This document shows, one piece after another, positions 17,696 through 26,247 of a stretch of 64,000 nucleotides of DNA. The stretch is from Nocardioides panzhihuensis (lineage in GTDB: Bacteria > Actinomycetota > Actinomycetes > Propionibacteriales > Nocardioidaceae): positions 2,418,001 to 2,482,000 of the forward strand of contig NZ_JACBZR010000001.1 of the NCBI RefSeq assembly GCF_013408335.1. Reading direction: 5' to 3'. The translations under genes were made by a program, and so were the position numbers. Position 1 is the first letter of the stretch. Every line of letters begins with the position of its first letter. The notes beneath the pieces were generated by a model, which saw nothing but the letters and a program-made list of their open reading frames with translations, ran no database searches and was not told the DNA's origin.

Positions 17696-19177
17696 GTGGA
17701 CGGCGTGACCCCCATCGGCATCGCCCTCGCGGAGCTGGCCTCCGAGAAACCGGACCGCCCCGCGGTGACGACGAGCGCCGGAACCCTGACCCGCCAGGAG
17801 TTCGAGCTCCGCACCAACCGCCTCGCCCGTGCCTACATCGCGCAGGGTGTCACCCCTGACTCGTTCGTCACCATCCTCCTTCCCACGGGGTCTGCCTACC
17901 TGGAGGCGGTCGTAGCCACATGGAAGGCGGGGGCCACGCCGCAGCCGGTGTCGCACCGCCTGCCGGCACGGGAGCTGCAGGAGATCATCGAGCTCGCCGA
18001 TCCGTCACTGGTCGTCGGAGCGGACCTCCCGGGCCGCAACTCGGTAGCCGCGGACTGGTCCGCGCCTGATGGCACCTCTGCCGAGCCGCTGCCTCCGATG
18101 ATGGCGAGCTCGCTCAAGGCGCCGACCTCGGGAGGCAGCACCGGCCGCCCGAAGCTGATCGTCTCCACCGAGCCCGCCACCGCGGAGTCGCTGCGGTCGT
18201 TCGGGGGTCTGGTCCGCCTCCGAGGGGACGGGACCGTTCTCTCGACCGGCCCGCTGTCGCACAATGGCCCGCTCTTCACGAACGTCGCGGCCCTGCTCCT
18301 CGGGTGCCACGTCGTGGTGATGGAGCGCTTCGACGCTGCGCAGGCGCTGGCATTGGTCGAGCGCCACGGCGTGGACTGGATGTACTCCGTGCCGACGATG
18401 CTGCGGCGCATCCAGGACCTTCCCGAGGACGTACTCGCCGCGGCTGACACCTCGAGCCTGCGTACGGTCATCACGATGGCGGCCGCGTGCTCCCCTGCGC
18501 TGCGCTCGTTCTGCGTCGAGTACTTCGGTCCGGACGTCATGCTCGAGATCTACGCCGCCACCGAGGCGCACGCGGTCACGGTCACCGATGGCCATGGCTG
18601 GCTGAGTCATCCTGGTTCGGTGGGGCGGCCCGTCGTGGGCGAGATCGAGGTCCGTGGACCGGACGGCTCCGCCCTCTCTGCCGGTGAGGTCGGCGAGCTC
18701 TGGATGCGGCGAGGCCCTGACCAGGCCGGGCCCTACCGCTACGTCGGCGCCGAGCCGCAGCGGTCGAAGGACGGTTGGGAGACGGTCGGCGACCTCGGGC
18801 ACACCGACGCCGACGGATTCCTCTACCTGGCCGACCGCAAGACGGACATGGTCCTGGTCGGTGGGTCCAACGTGTATCCCGCGGAGGTCGAGGGCGCGCT
18901 CGAGGAGCATCCCGACGTCCTGGCAGCCTGTGTCGTCGGCCTGCCCGACGACGAGTACGGCAACCGGATCCACGCGGTGCTCAACGTGACCGGCCCGGTG
19001 AGCGACGACGAGCTGCTCGACCACCTGCGCACGGCCATCGCGCCGTACAAGCTGCCACGCACCTTCGAGCGAACCAGTGAGCCGCTGCGCGACGAGGCCG
19101 GGAAGATGCGCCGCAGTCGCCTCCGAGAAGAGGCGCTTGCCCGCTCCACATCTGAGACGAGGAACATCCATGACTGA
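17696..19177 (+). CDS. AMP-dependent acyl-CoA ligase
   Basis: 493 residues from the GTG at 17696, 1 bp after the hydrolase stop. Adenylate-forming motifs are present: A3 TSGGSTGRPK (about residue 142), A5 YAATEA, A7 GDLGHTDADGFLYLADRKTD, A8 MVLVGGSNVYPAEVE and the C-terminal GKMRRSRL with the catalytic Lys. It activates a carboxylic acid to its CoA thioester using ATP. In this operon the acid most likely comes from the amidase and feeds the thiolase. Medium or long-chain fatty-acid or bile-acid-type ligases are the nearest groups by motif. Confidence 0.82.
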   Translation: MDGVTPIGIALAELASEKPDRPAVTTSAGTLTRQEFELRTNRLARAYIAQGVTPDSFVTILLPTGSAYLEAVVATWKAGATPQPVSHRLPARELQEIIELADPSLVVGADLPGRNSVAADWSAPDGTSAEPLPPMMASSLKAPTSGGSTGRPKLIVSTEPATAESLRSFGGLVRLRGDGTVLSTGPLSHNGPLFTNVAALLLGCHVVVMERFDAAQALALVERHGVDWMYSVPTMLRRIQDLPEDVLAAADTSSLRTVITMAAACSPALRSFCVEYFGPDVMLEIYAATEAHAVTVTDGHGWLSHPGSVGRPVVGEIEVRGPDGSALSAGEVGELWMRRGPDQAGPYRYVGAEPQRSKDGWETVGDLGHTDADGFLYLADRKTDMVLVGGSNVYPAEVEGALEEHPDVLAACVVGLPDDEYGNRIHAVLNVTGPVSDDELLDHLRTAIAPYKLPRTFERTSEPLRDEAGKMRRSRLREEALARSTSETRNIHD

Positions 19178-20015
19178 CTCCGCCCCGCCGGCGATCGCCG
19201 GCGTCGAAACCTTCGTCGTCCATCCCGACGGCCTGGGTGCAGGCCTGCGCATCTCGATAGCGCGGCCCTCTTCCCGCTGGGGTGGGGATGCACCCGCTGG
19301 ACCTCTGTCAGTCGTGTTCCTGACCGACGCTGACTACGCGTTCGGCACGGTCGTCGAGGCGTCGCGGCTCGGGCAGTTCGGCGCGGACCATGGGCCGACG
19401 ATCGTCGTCGGGATCGGCTACGCCGAAGAGCGCGGGGACTACGCCTTCGTCGAGCAGCGCCGCTCCGTCGACTTCTACCGCGGCCCGCGGCGCTCTCTGG
19501 AGGTTCCCGGTCTCGGAACGCTGGAGCTCGGCGGCGCCGATGCCTTCCTGGCGGCACTGCTGGACACCGTCGTCTCGGAGGTCGCCCGGCGCGCGCCCGA
19601 GACGGTGGGAGCGCGTCGCATCCTGATCGGCATGTCAGCCGGTGGCCACTTCGCCGCGCACGTCCTGACCCAGCGCCCGGATGCGTTTCAAGGGTACGCA
19701 CTGCTGAGCCCCGCGCTCGTCGACTTCCCGCCGGCGCCGGGCGACGAGCAGCTGGTCGAGGCCGTACGTGCGCTGCCGTCCGGTTCGATCCCGCCTGGGA
19801 CCGTCGTGTTCCTCTCCGCCGGAGCGGACGAGGAAGATCCGGGCGGGCCACTCGCTGTCTGCTCGATCATCAGCAACGCCTACCGCATGCGGACCGCACT
19901 CTCTGCGCACGGCGTGGCGGTCGAGTTGACCGTGTTCCCCGATGAGTCTCACAACTCCTCGCTAGGCGTGGCGGCCACCCGGGCGCTGCGCTTCCTCGTG
20001 CCACCAGCGAACTAA
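19170..20015 (+). CDS. Alpha/beta hydrolase, esterase D-like
   Basis: 281 residues; ATG at 19170 overlaps the ligase stop by 8 bp. The fold resembles putative esterases of the enterochelin-esterase/esterase D type: an early strand VVFLTDADYAFG, YAEERGDYAFVEQRRSVDFYRGP, nucleophile GMSAGGHFA (Ser about 153), an acidic region SAGADEEDPG and catalytic His in FPDESHNS. No signal peptide, so cytosolic. It may hydrolyse an ester or thioester intermediate of the operon. The substrate is unknown. Confidence 0.75.
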   Translation: MTDSAPPAIAGVETFVVHPDGLGAGLRISIARPSSRWGGDAPAGPLSVVFLTDADYAFGTVVEASRLGQFGADHGPTIVVGIGYAEERGDYAFVEQRRSVDFYRGPRRSLEVPGLGTLELGGADAFLAALLDTVVSEVARRAPETVGARRILIGMSAGGHFAAHVLTQRPDAFQGYALLSPALVDFPPAPGDEQLVEAVRALPSGSIPPGTVVFLSAGADEEDPGGPLAVCSIISNAYRMRTALSAHGVAVELTVFPDESHNSSLGVAATRALRFLVPPAN

Positions 20016-20061
20016 GTGAATCATCACATTCCCAATTCGGTCACAAGTATTGGAGCAACTG

Positions 20062-21243
20062 ATGGCACGAACTCGAGTGGCTGGCGTGGGCATGGTCCCC
20101 TTCGCCACACCCAGCAAGAGCGAGACCTACGACGTGATGGGTGCCAAAGCGGCGCGCGCCGCCCTCGCTGACGCCGGCGTCGCCTACGGTGCGATCGAGC
20201 AGGCCTATGTCGGCTATGTGTACGGCGACTCGACTTGCGGCCAAGCGGCGCTCTACCCCGTCGGCCTGACCGGCATCCCGGTCATCAACGTCAACAACAA
20301 CTGCTCGACCGGTTCCTCGGCCCTCTACCTGGCGCGCCAGGCGGTCGAGTCCGGCGCCGCCGACTGTGTGCTCGTGCTCGGCTTCGAGCAGATGCAGCGA
20401 GGTGCGCTCGCCATGCACTGGCAGGACCGGCCGAGCCCGTTCACGCAGTTCGCCAAGGTCGCCCAAGCGGTTCAGGGTGAGTCTGACGCGCCGTTGGCCG
20501 CGCAGTACTTCGGCGGTGCCGGTGCTGCGTACGCCGCAGAGTATGGCCTGGCGCACGACACGCTCGCCAAGATCTCGGTGAAGTCCCGCCAGCACGCCGC
20601 GAACAACCCGTACGCCGTGTTTCGCGACCCGGTGACGGTCGAGGAGGTGCTGGCCTCGCCGCAGATCTTTGGTCCACTGACCCGCCTCCAGTGTTGCCCA
20701 CCGACCTGCGGTGCCGCGGCGGCGGTGATCTGCAGCGAGGAGTACGCCGCCAAGCACGGGCTCCGCACCGACGTGGCGATCACTGCCCAGGCGATGACCA
20801 CCGACACGTCGTCGACCTTCGAGCAGGCGGACATGCGCAAGCTGGTCGGCTACGACATGTCGCGTGCGGCCGCACAGCAGGTCTACGAAGCGGCGGGCGT
20901 CGGTCCGGAAGACATCCGGGTGGTGGAGCTTCACGACTGCTTCACCACCAACGAGCTGCTGAGCTACGAGGCCCTCGGTCTGACCCCGGAGGGCACGGCC
21001 GAGAAGTTCATCGCCGACGGTGACAACACCTACGGCGGCCGGGTCGTCACCAACCCGTCCGGCGGGCTGCTCTCCAAGGGCCACCCGCTGGGCGCGACCG
21101 GCCTCGCGCAGTGCGCTGAGCTGGTCTGGCAGCTTCGCGGTCAGGCCGAGGCACGTCAGGTCGAGGGCGTCAACCTCGCGCTCCAGCACAACATCGGCCT
21201 CGGCGGCGCCGCCGTGGTCACCCTCTACGAGAAGGTGGGCTAG
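20062..21243 (+). CDS. SCP-x-type thiolase
   Basis: 393 residues; GGAG at 20052 places the start at MARTRV. Nucleophilic Cys81 lies in VNNNCSTGSSAL, and the sterol-carrier-protein-x thiolase patterns VVELHDCFTTNELL and GGLLSKGHPLGATG (catalytic His) follow. It lacks a fused SCP2 domain. Such enzymes cleave 3-ketoacyl-CoAs, often branched or steroid-side-chain types, to acetyl- or propionyl-CoA. With the following dehydrogenase and upstream CoA ligase it forms a short beta-oxidation module. Confidence 0.87.
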   Translation: MARTRVAGVGMVPFATPSKSETYDVMGAKAARAALADAGVAYGAIEQAYVGYVYGDSTCGQAALYPVGLTGIPVINVNNNCSTGSSALYLARQAVESGAADCVLVLGFEQMQRGALAMHWQDRPSPFTQFAKVAQAVQGESDAPLAAQYFGGAGAAYAAEYGLAHDTLAKISVKSRQHAANNPYAVFRDPVTVEEVLASPQIFGPLTRLQCCPPTCGAAAAVICSEEYAAKHGLRTDVAITAQAMTTDTSSTFEQADMRKLVGYDMSRAAAQQVYEAAGVGPEDIRVVELHDCFTTNELLSYEALGLTPEGTAEKFIADGDNTYGGRVVTNPSGGLLSKGHPLGATGLAQCAELVWQLRGQAEARQVEGVNLALQHNIGLGGAAVVTLYEKVG

Positions 21244-21322
21244 CTCGCCGTCACTCTCTTGGACCGCACCACCACACTCACCCGCGACGCGTCCGTCACC
21301 GTCGCCTGACGAAGGAAGCGAC

Positions 21323-22153
21323 ATGAGCAGACTGGACAACAAGGTGGCCATCGTCACCGGCTCCGGCCGCGGGATCGGCCGCGAGATCGCCCTCAAGCTG
21401 GCCGTCGACGGCGCCGCAGTCGTCGTCAACGATCTCGACGAGGCGCCCGCGAAGGAGACCGTCGCTGCGATCGAGGCGGCCGGCGGCAAGGCGGTGGCCT
21501 GTGTCGGCAGCGTGACCGAGGACGGGTTCGCCGAGCGGTTCGTGCAGACAGCCGTCGATTCGTACGGTGGGCTGGACATCGTCGTCAACAACGCCGGCTA
21601 CACCTGGGACACCGTCATCCAGAAGATGACCGACGAGCAGTGGGACGCGATCCTCGACGTACACCTCAAGGCGCCCTTCCGGATCCTGCGGGCCGCCCAG
21701 CCGGTGATCTCGACGGCGGTGAAGCAGGCCAAGGCCGCCGGCGAACCGGTGCCGTGCCGCAAGGTCGTCAACATCTCCTCGATCGCCGGCCTCGGCGGCA
21801 ACGCCGGGCAGGCCAACTACGCCGCAGCCAAGGCGGGCATCACCGGCCTGACCAAGACGCTTGCCAAGGAATGGGGCCGGCTCAACGTCACCGTCAACAC
21901 TGTGGCCTTCGGCCTGATCAGGACCCGACTCACCGATGCGACCACCGACGGCGACGCCACGATCGACGTCGAGGGCAACGAGATCAAGGTCGGCGTCAAC
22001 CCCGACCTGATGACGACGATGGAGCAGATGATCCCGCTGGGCCGCGCGGGTACGCCCGAGGACGCAGCCGGCGCGGTCTACCTCTTCTGCATCCCCGAGT
22101 CCGACTACGTCAGCGCGCAGACCCTGGTCTGCGGCGGCGGCTTCATGATCTGA
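21323..22153 (+). CDS. Short-chain dehydrogenase (3-hydroxyacyl-CoA type)
   Basis: 276 residues with the classical SDR layout: TGSGRGIGRE (cofactor), NNAG at about residue 90, catalytic Ser in VVNISSIAG and YAAAK motif, and a C-terminal CGGGFMI. A GAAGGAAG ribosome site precedes ATG 21323. The insertion KVGVNPDLMTTMEQMIPLGRAG is usual in fatty-acyl FabG-like enzymes. Position after a thiolase suggests oxidation of 3-hydroxyacyl-CoA to the 3-keto thioester. Confidence 0.85.
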   Translation: MSRLDNKVAIVTGSGRGIGREIALKLAVDGAAVVVNDLDEAPAKETVAAIEAAGGKAVACVGSVTEDGFAERFVQTAVDSYGGLDIVVNNAGYTWDTVIQKMTDEQWDAILDVHLKAPFRILRAAQPVISTAVKQAKAAGEPVPCRKVVNISSIAGLGGNAGQANYAAAKAGITGLTKTLAKEWGRLNVTVNTVAFGLIRTRLTDATTDGDATIDVEGNEIKVGVNPDLMTTMEQMIPLGRAGTPEDAAGAVYLFCIPESDYVSAQTLVCGGGFMI

Positions 22154-22164
22154 GGAGACAGCCC

Positions 22165-22206
22165 ATGCCCACCATTACCGCCGCCCTCCGCGCTACCGCC
22201 CTTTGA
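22165..22206 (+). pseudogene. Possible truncated start of next operon gene
   Basis: GGAGA is followed 6 nt later by ATG 22165, 11 bp after the dehydrogenase stop, in the position of a next operon gene. The frame ends after 13 codons (MPTITAALRATAL). Downstream sequence up to the hairpin at 22328 has no coding character I can recognise. It fits a gene cut by insertion or deletion at the island edge, but a chance short frame cannot be excluded. Confidence 0.3.
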
Positions 22207-22327
22207 CGTGGGGGCACTCACCCCTTTGGCAGGCAAGGGCCGACGCTGGGCGCATCGCTGATCTCTGAACGTGGCTGTAGGCAGGGACGAAGAGAACTTG
22301 GCGAGCAACCGAGACCACCAGCAACAG

Positions 22328-22368
22328 CAATCGGCCCGCCACCATTGCCGCAGGTGGCGGGCCGATTG
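22328..22368 (-). terminator. Hairpin terminator at repeat copy A
   Basis: A perfect 16-bp stem (22328-22343 with 22353-22368; arms begin CAATCGGCCCG) and a 9-nt loop. It sits 16 nt beyond the ATPase-tail repeat, the place where the terminator of that gene would be, and can also stop the rightward operon ending at 22153. No U-tract is present. Confidence 0.7.
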
Positions 22369-22384
22369 TGCAGTCCAGACGGGT

Positions 22385-22474
22385 TACAGGTACTGACCCG
22401 TGTTGGAGACCTGCTCGATGGAACGGCCGGGCTCGGTGCCCTGCTTGCCGGTGATGAGCGTGCAGATGAAGACG
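22385..22474 (-). repeat. ATPase 3'-end direct repeat, copy A (attachment-site-like)
   Basis: 90 bp matching the end of the proteasome ATPase gene (59338-59427) with one mismatch at 22464. It still encodes the C-terminal residues through [11 protein letters not shown], with the stop codon changed to TAA. No other part of the gene is nearby, so it is not a decayed full copy. It forms the left limit of the demethylase island. Confidence 0.9.
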
Positions 22475-22800
22475 GTCTGCATCAGGGCTGTTCTCGGCGT
22501 ACGCCAATCGTGGGGAGGTCGTGGGTCGTCGCCGAAATCCGGCCAAATGTGGACACCGTCGACAGCCATCCGACCGCTCCTTCGCGAGAGCCGTCATGCT
22601 TGCGGCGTGGCGCTTGTTCCCAGCTTCGCGCCGATCGGTCTGCCATCGCCGAGGTTCTGCACGTAGTGGTCCCGGTCGAGGTAGCGCGCCATGCCGATCC
22701 GCACCAGGGCCGAAATCAGACAGACCCTCCGGATGGACTGAGAACCCCATAGTCTCACGATCTCTGAGGTCTCAAGCCAAACTTGGCACACGGGCAGCCC
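22475..22800. other. Non-coding stretch right of copy A
   Basis: 326 bp between repeat copy A and the stop of the AraC gene. No supported gene or clear hairpin was seen. Overlapping short frames on both strands show no family resemblance. It may be a degraded island end. Confidence 0.5.
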
Positions 22801-23850
22801 TCAGCCGTGGCCCGTCTGTGACGCGCTCAGGGTCACGGAGGGCATGACGCCAAAGGTGGCCTTGTAGGAGGCGGCGAACCGACCCGTGTGGAAGAAGCCC
22901 CACCTGGTCGCGACCTCGGTGACTGTGGTTCCGTTGGTGGCGTCAGCGGCCAATAGGTCGCGATGTGCTCGCTCAAGCCGGGTCCGGCGCATGTACTGAT
23001 ACGGAGTTTCGTCGAGCACTCGCCGGAAGCCCAACTCGAGGGCACGGACGGTGATACCGACGTGGCGCGCCAACTCGTTGACGTTGAACACCTCGCCGTC
23101 CTCGCCGTCGATCAAGCGGATGGCTGACCGTACGGCACTGCTCGGGGCGGCTCGGAAGGTGCGTTGAGTCGGGGCGCTGAGATCGTGCTCCAACCCGAGT
23201 AGCGCAGCGCTCAGCGCGTGCTCGGATAGTTGATGGAGCAGAGCGTTCGGGACAACGGCGATGTCTTCGTACTGCCCAAGGATCTGAGCGAGCAGTCTGG
23301 CTGCGGCATGGACTGCATACCCCTCCTCGAGCGGCAACACCTGATGCACGAACCGCGGTGGCCGGCCCGACTCCCATTCACCAGTCAGCGCGCCCGCCGC
23401 GCGCGCTAGCGAGGAGGTCGTCATGCGCAGCATGAGGGCATCGCAGTCGGCGCTCCACTCGGCCCGGAAGTGCCCGTCTGCTGCGATCACCACCAAAGAC
23501 TCACCGGCCTTCGCTTCGACAACCTCACCACCTCGCCAGACGCGTATTGTCCCTGACAACGGGATCGTGACCCCGAGGTATCGAGAGTCCGCCTGCCTGT
23601 CGACGCGCACCTCCGCGCCGTAGCTCATCCGCCCGACCCCGACGGCACCGGTGTCGGCGTAATAAGCACGCGCATCGACGTTGTCGCGGTCGCCACGACG
23701 TACGCTCAGTCTGCCGGGCGCCATGAACTGCCTGATTCCCGCCTCCGCAACCGCGAGGTCGTAAGTCTCATAGCGCTTGTAGGCCGTGAGGGACTGCAAG
23801 ATGGCGTCTTCCGTGCTTGGCCGACCGGAGACGTCCAGCAAGGCGCTCAT
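22801..23850 (-). CDS. AraC-family regulator (first of two)
   Basis: 349 residues. The N-terminal half is a cupin-like sensor of the AraC-binding-like type (YLGVTIPLSGTIRVWRGGEVVEAKAGESLVV). The C-terminal half has two helix-turn-helix units: NVNELARHVGITVRALELGFRRVLDETPYQYM and VTEVATRWGFFHTGRFAASYKATFGVMPS. Last gene of a leftward operon headed by the first demethylase; its start overlaps the NmrA-like stop by 4 bp. Likely activator of the demethylase genes in response to an aromatic acid. It resembles the regulator at 35447. Confidence 0.85.
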   Translation of the reverse strand: MSALLDVSGRPSTEDAILQSLTAYKRYETYDLAVAEAGIRQFMAPGRLSVRRGDRDNVDARAYYADTGAVGVGRMSYGAEVRVDRQADSRYLGVTIPLSGTIRVWRGGEVVEAKAGESLVVIAADGHFRAEWSADCDALMLRMTTSSLARAAGALTGEWESGRPPRFVHQVLPLEEGYAVHAAARLLAQILGQYEDIAVVPNALLHQLSEHALSAALLGLEHDLSAPTQRTFRAAPSSAVRSAIRLIDGEDGEVFNVNELARHVGITVRALELGFRRVLDETPYQYMRRTRLERAHRDLLAADATNGTTVTEVATRWGFFHTGRFAASYKATFGVMPSVTLSASQTGHG

Positions 23851-24707
23851 GTCACACTCCCAAACCTCGGTGCGTGGTCATCCACGAATTTCGCCAGTCC
23901 GACTGGCGCATGCCCCGTCACCAGTTCTACATCGTGGGACACGAGCCCGACGGAATCGTCGCGGGCGTAGATGTCCATGAGCTCGACCACGTGCCTCTGT
24001 ATCCACTCGGGTGCGCCAGAACGTGTCGCGCTTGCGCGCAACTCCTCGAGGGTGAGCGGGGCGTGGTTGACCCGTTTCCCCAACCCTGCAGAGATGAGGT
24101 CGGCGATGTCGGCCGGCGTCAAGGATTCCGGTCCGGTGACCTCGTAGGAACGCCCGCGGTGGGCGTCAGGGTTGCGAAGTACGGCGGCCGCGACGGCCGC
24201 GATGTCTCGGGCATCGACCAGAGCAAGACGATGCTCCTGCAGCGCCATGGGGAGCTTGCCCGCGACGATCGCCGGAGCGAGGCCGAGCAGATTCTGCATG
24301 AAGTAGTTCGGTCGCAGGATCGTCGATCCCAATCCGGACCGCTCCAGGTGCGCCTCGATCTCGGCGTGCGCGCGACCAACCCAGCTGGGCTTGTCGCGGC
24401 CGGTTGCCGCGCTCCCGGCCGAGACCTTCACGACGTGACGTACACCAGCCTGAGCTGCCGCATCGATGAGTCCGCTCTGGTGCGCCGCCATCTCCGGGTG
24501 TTGGCTGCTGTTCAGGAACACCGTCTCGACACCCTTGAGTGCGGCCACGACCGAGTCGCGATCGCCCAGCTCCATCCTCACGAGGGACGGATCAGAACCC
24601 ACCAACGATTCCTGACGTGTCGTCGCCCGGAACGGCGTCCTCGCGGCGATCAGCCCCGACACGACGGACCGACCGATGGTGCCGGTCGCTCCAGTAACCA
24701 AGATCAT
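23847..24707 (-). CDS. NmrA-like NAD(P)-binding protein
   Basis: 286 residues starting MILVTGATGTIGRSVV, the NAD(P)-binding Rossmann motif of NmrA/quinone-reductase-like proteins. The middle HVVKVSAGSAATG and TILRPNYFMQNLL are typical of the group. It sits between a YciI-like gene (7-bp gap) and the AraC gene (4-bp overlap). It could reduce a quinone or ring-cleavage intermediate, or act as a redox sensor; the sequence does not decide. Confidence 0.75.
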   Translation of the reverse strand: MILVTGATGTIGRSVVSGLIAARTPFRATTRQESLVGSDPSLVRMELGDRDSVVAALKGVETVFLNSSQHPEMAAHQSGLIDAAAQAGVRHVVKVSAGSAATGRDKPSWVGRAHAEIEAHLERSGLGSTILRPNYFMQNLLGLAPAIVAGKLPMALQEHRLALVDARDIAAVAAAVLRNPDAHRGRSYEVTGPESLTPADIADLISAGLGKRVNHAPLTLEELRASATRSGAPEWIQRHVVELMDIYARDDSVGLVSHDVELVTGHAPVGLAKFVDDHAPRFGSVT

Positions 24708-24714
24708 GGCTGCG

Positions 24715-25110
24715 TCAGTCTCCCACGGAGGACTTGGTGGTCGTACCCTCGTTCAGGCACCAGGCTCGAACCTCGAACCGGCGCGCCCCTCGCGAGTGCA
24801 TCGGGTCAGCCTCCGCCAGCCGGACTGCCTCCTCGAGGCTCGCGGCGCGATAGACGAAGACACCCTCACCGTTCCACTCCGTCCCCTCAGGCGATGCCAG
24901 GGGCCCAGCTGCGAACATCACGCCACTGTCCTCGAGCTTCTTCTGGTACGGCAGGTGCTCCTCCAGTGCGTCCTCGATAGGTGCGAAGCCGTTGATCGGC
25001 GTAGACCGGATCAGGAACAGCTGCTCGGCGTGCAGATCGAGCTGGCGCGAGCGCTCCAGCAGCTGCTCCCACGTCATGCCGTCCAGTTGGCCGGCGGTGT
25101 CGTTGGTCAT
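24715..25110 (-). CDS. YciI-like protein
   Basis: 131 residues. The domain LFLIRSTPINGFAPIEDALEEHLPYQKKLEDSGVMFAAGPL, ending with GVFVYRAASLEEAVRLAEADPMH, matches the YciI dimeric alpha/beta barrel, whose conserved His lies in EEHLPY. YciI-like domains appear in aromatic pathways as small hydrolases or isomerases, but the activity is often unknown. It is 30 bp downstream of the epoxide-hydrolase-like gene. Confidence 0.7.
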   Translation of the reverse strand: MTNDTAGQLDGMTWEQLLERSRQLDLHAEQLFLIRSTPINGFAPIEDALEEHLPYQKKLEDSGVMFAAGPLASPEGTEWNGEGVFVYRAASLEEAVRLAEADPMHSRGARRFEVRAWCLNEGTTTKSSVGD

Positions 25111-25140
25111 TGAAGTGCCTCTCTTTGATGTTTGTTTCGG

Positions 25141-26247
25141 TCAGTGGCCGAGATCGCCGTTGACGAAGCTGCCGATAGTTTCGGCGGCGTCGTCCGGAGC
25201 TTCGAACGGCCAGAAGTGGCCGGCGTCGAACAGGTGCAGTCCACTGCCCTTCGGCAGCTTCGCGAGGACGTCGGGGTCGCTGTAGAACTCGTGCGGTTGA
25301 CCGGGGTCGTGGCTTCCCTGAAGGAGCAGCACCGGGCAGCGCCAGGCGGCGATGAGACGCGTTCGGCGCTCGATCCACTCCTGGCGGAAGGAGGAGGAGT
25401 GGAAGTAGCGAGGGACCGCCGTGCTGATGCCCGGGTATGCGAACTCGGCGATCGTCCGCTCGAGAAGCTTGTCGTCGACCGGTTTCGCACCGAGCGCCGT
25501 ATAGCCGACGATCGTGAACGTACGAGCGTCGCCGAGCACGAACGGCGCGGTGGGCGCCGTGAACATCTTCTCCTGCGGGTGAAGGCTGGGGTGGAGGTGC
25601 CACAGGTGCTGCTGGCCACGGCCGTACCGGATCACGCGGGTGCCCAGCTTGGCCACCATGTGGTCCGCCGGCGGCGTCCCGCGGTCGTGGGTGATGAGGC
25701 TGAAGCGGTCGACACCGATGGTGTCCAGCAGTGCGATCAGCTGATCGGCGACGCCCTCCTGTCGGTAGTCGCCGGTGCGCTTGTCCGACTGGCCGTATCC
25801 CTTGAGGTCGATGGCGATGCAGCGGTGCCGATCCGAGATCCCGGCCATCACGACGTGCCACTGGAACCACGAGTCCGGTACGCCGTGCAGGAAGACGACC
25901 GGATCACCGTCTTTCGGTCCGCTCTCGACGTAGTGCCATCGCACGCTCTCTCCGTCGCCAGGTGCATCAACGAAGTGGTGGGTGAACTCCACACCCCTGA
26001 GCTCCTCCACCTCGCCCTCACCGGAGGTAGGGGGCGCGGTTACTTTGGGGATGGCCACGAGGCGTCGAGCGATGGCTCCCATCGGAGCATCGGCTTCGAC
26101 GAAGTCCTCAGGGGTCGCCACCATCTTCGGCAGCAACTCGGGCAGTTCTTGCCACATGGCTGCCGCGGCGGCCAAGTGGGGCGCTACTCGCTCGGGCGGC
26201 TCGGTCCAGTCGTCTTCGGTCCTGGCGCTGGCGGGGGTGGTGGTCAT
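25141..26247 (-). CDS. Epoxide hydrolase/dehalogenase-like alpha/beta hydrolase
   Basis: 368 residues; MTTTPASART is the start because it overlaps the demethylase stop by 4 bp. A roughly 90-residue N-terminal extension precedes the fold. Oxyanion motif HGVPDSW (121-127), nucleophile in THDRG (Asp188, as in epoxide hydrolases and haloalkane dehalogenases rather than Ser), and catalytic His in DAGHFWPFE. It could open an epoxide or act on a halogenated or ester-bearing aromatic. Co-transcribed with demethylase 1, so its substrate is probably related to the methoxylated compound. Confidence 0.78.
   Translation of the reverse strand: MTTTPASARTEDDWTEPPERVAPHLAAAAAMWQELPELLPKMVATPEDFVEADAPMGAIARRLVAIPKVTAPPTSGEGEVEELRGVEFTHHFVDAPGDGESVRWHYVESGPKDGDPVVFLHGVPDSWFQWHVVMAGISDRHRCIAIDLKGYGQSDKRTGDYRQEGVADQLIALLDTIGVDRFSLITHDRGTPPADHMVAKLGTRVIRYGRGQQHLWHLHPSLHPQEKMFTAPTAPFVLGDARTFTIVGYTALGAKPVDDKLLERTIAEFAYPGISTAVPRYFHSSSFRQEWIERRTRLIAAWRCPVLLLQGSHDPGQPHEFYSDPDVLAKLPKGSGLHLFDAGHFWPFEAPDDAAETIGSFVNGDLGH

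Noticed and set aside
22384..22569. Small gene encoding a 61-residue protein ending in the ATPase tail (copy A)
   Set aside because: Only the tail is related to a protein; the N-terminal part has no family resemblance and no promoter or ribosome site supports expression. Treated as a repeat.
24715..25110. YciI-like gene as a ring-cleavage isomerase
   Set aside because: The fold is compatible, but no residue pattern I can see supports a specific reaction, so only the family is stated.
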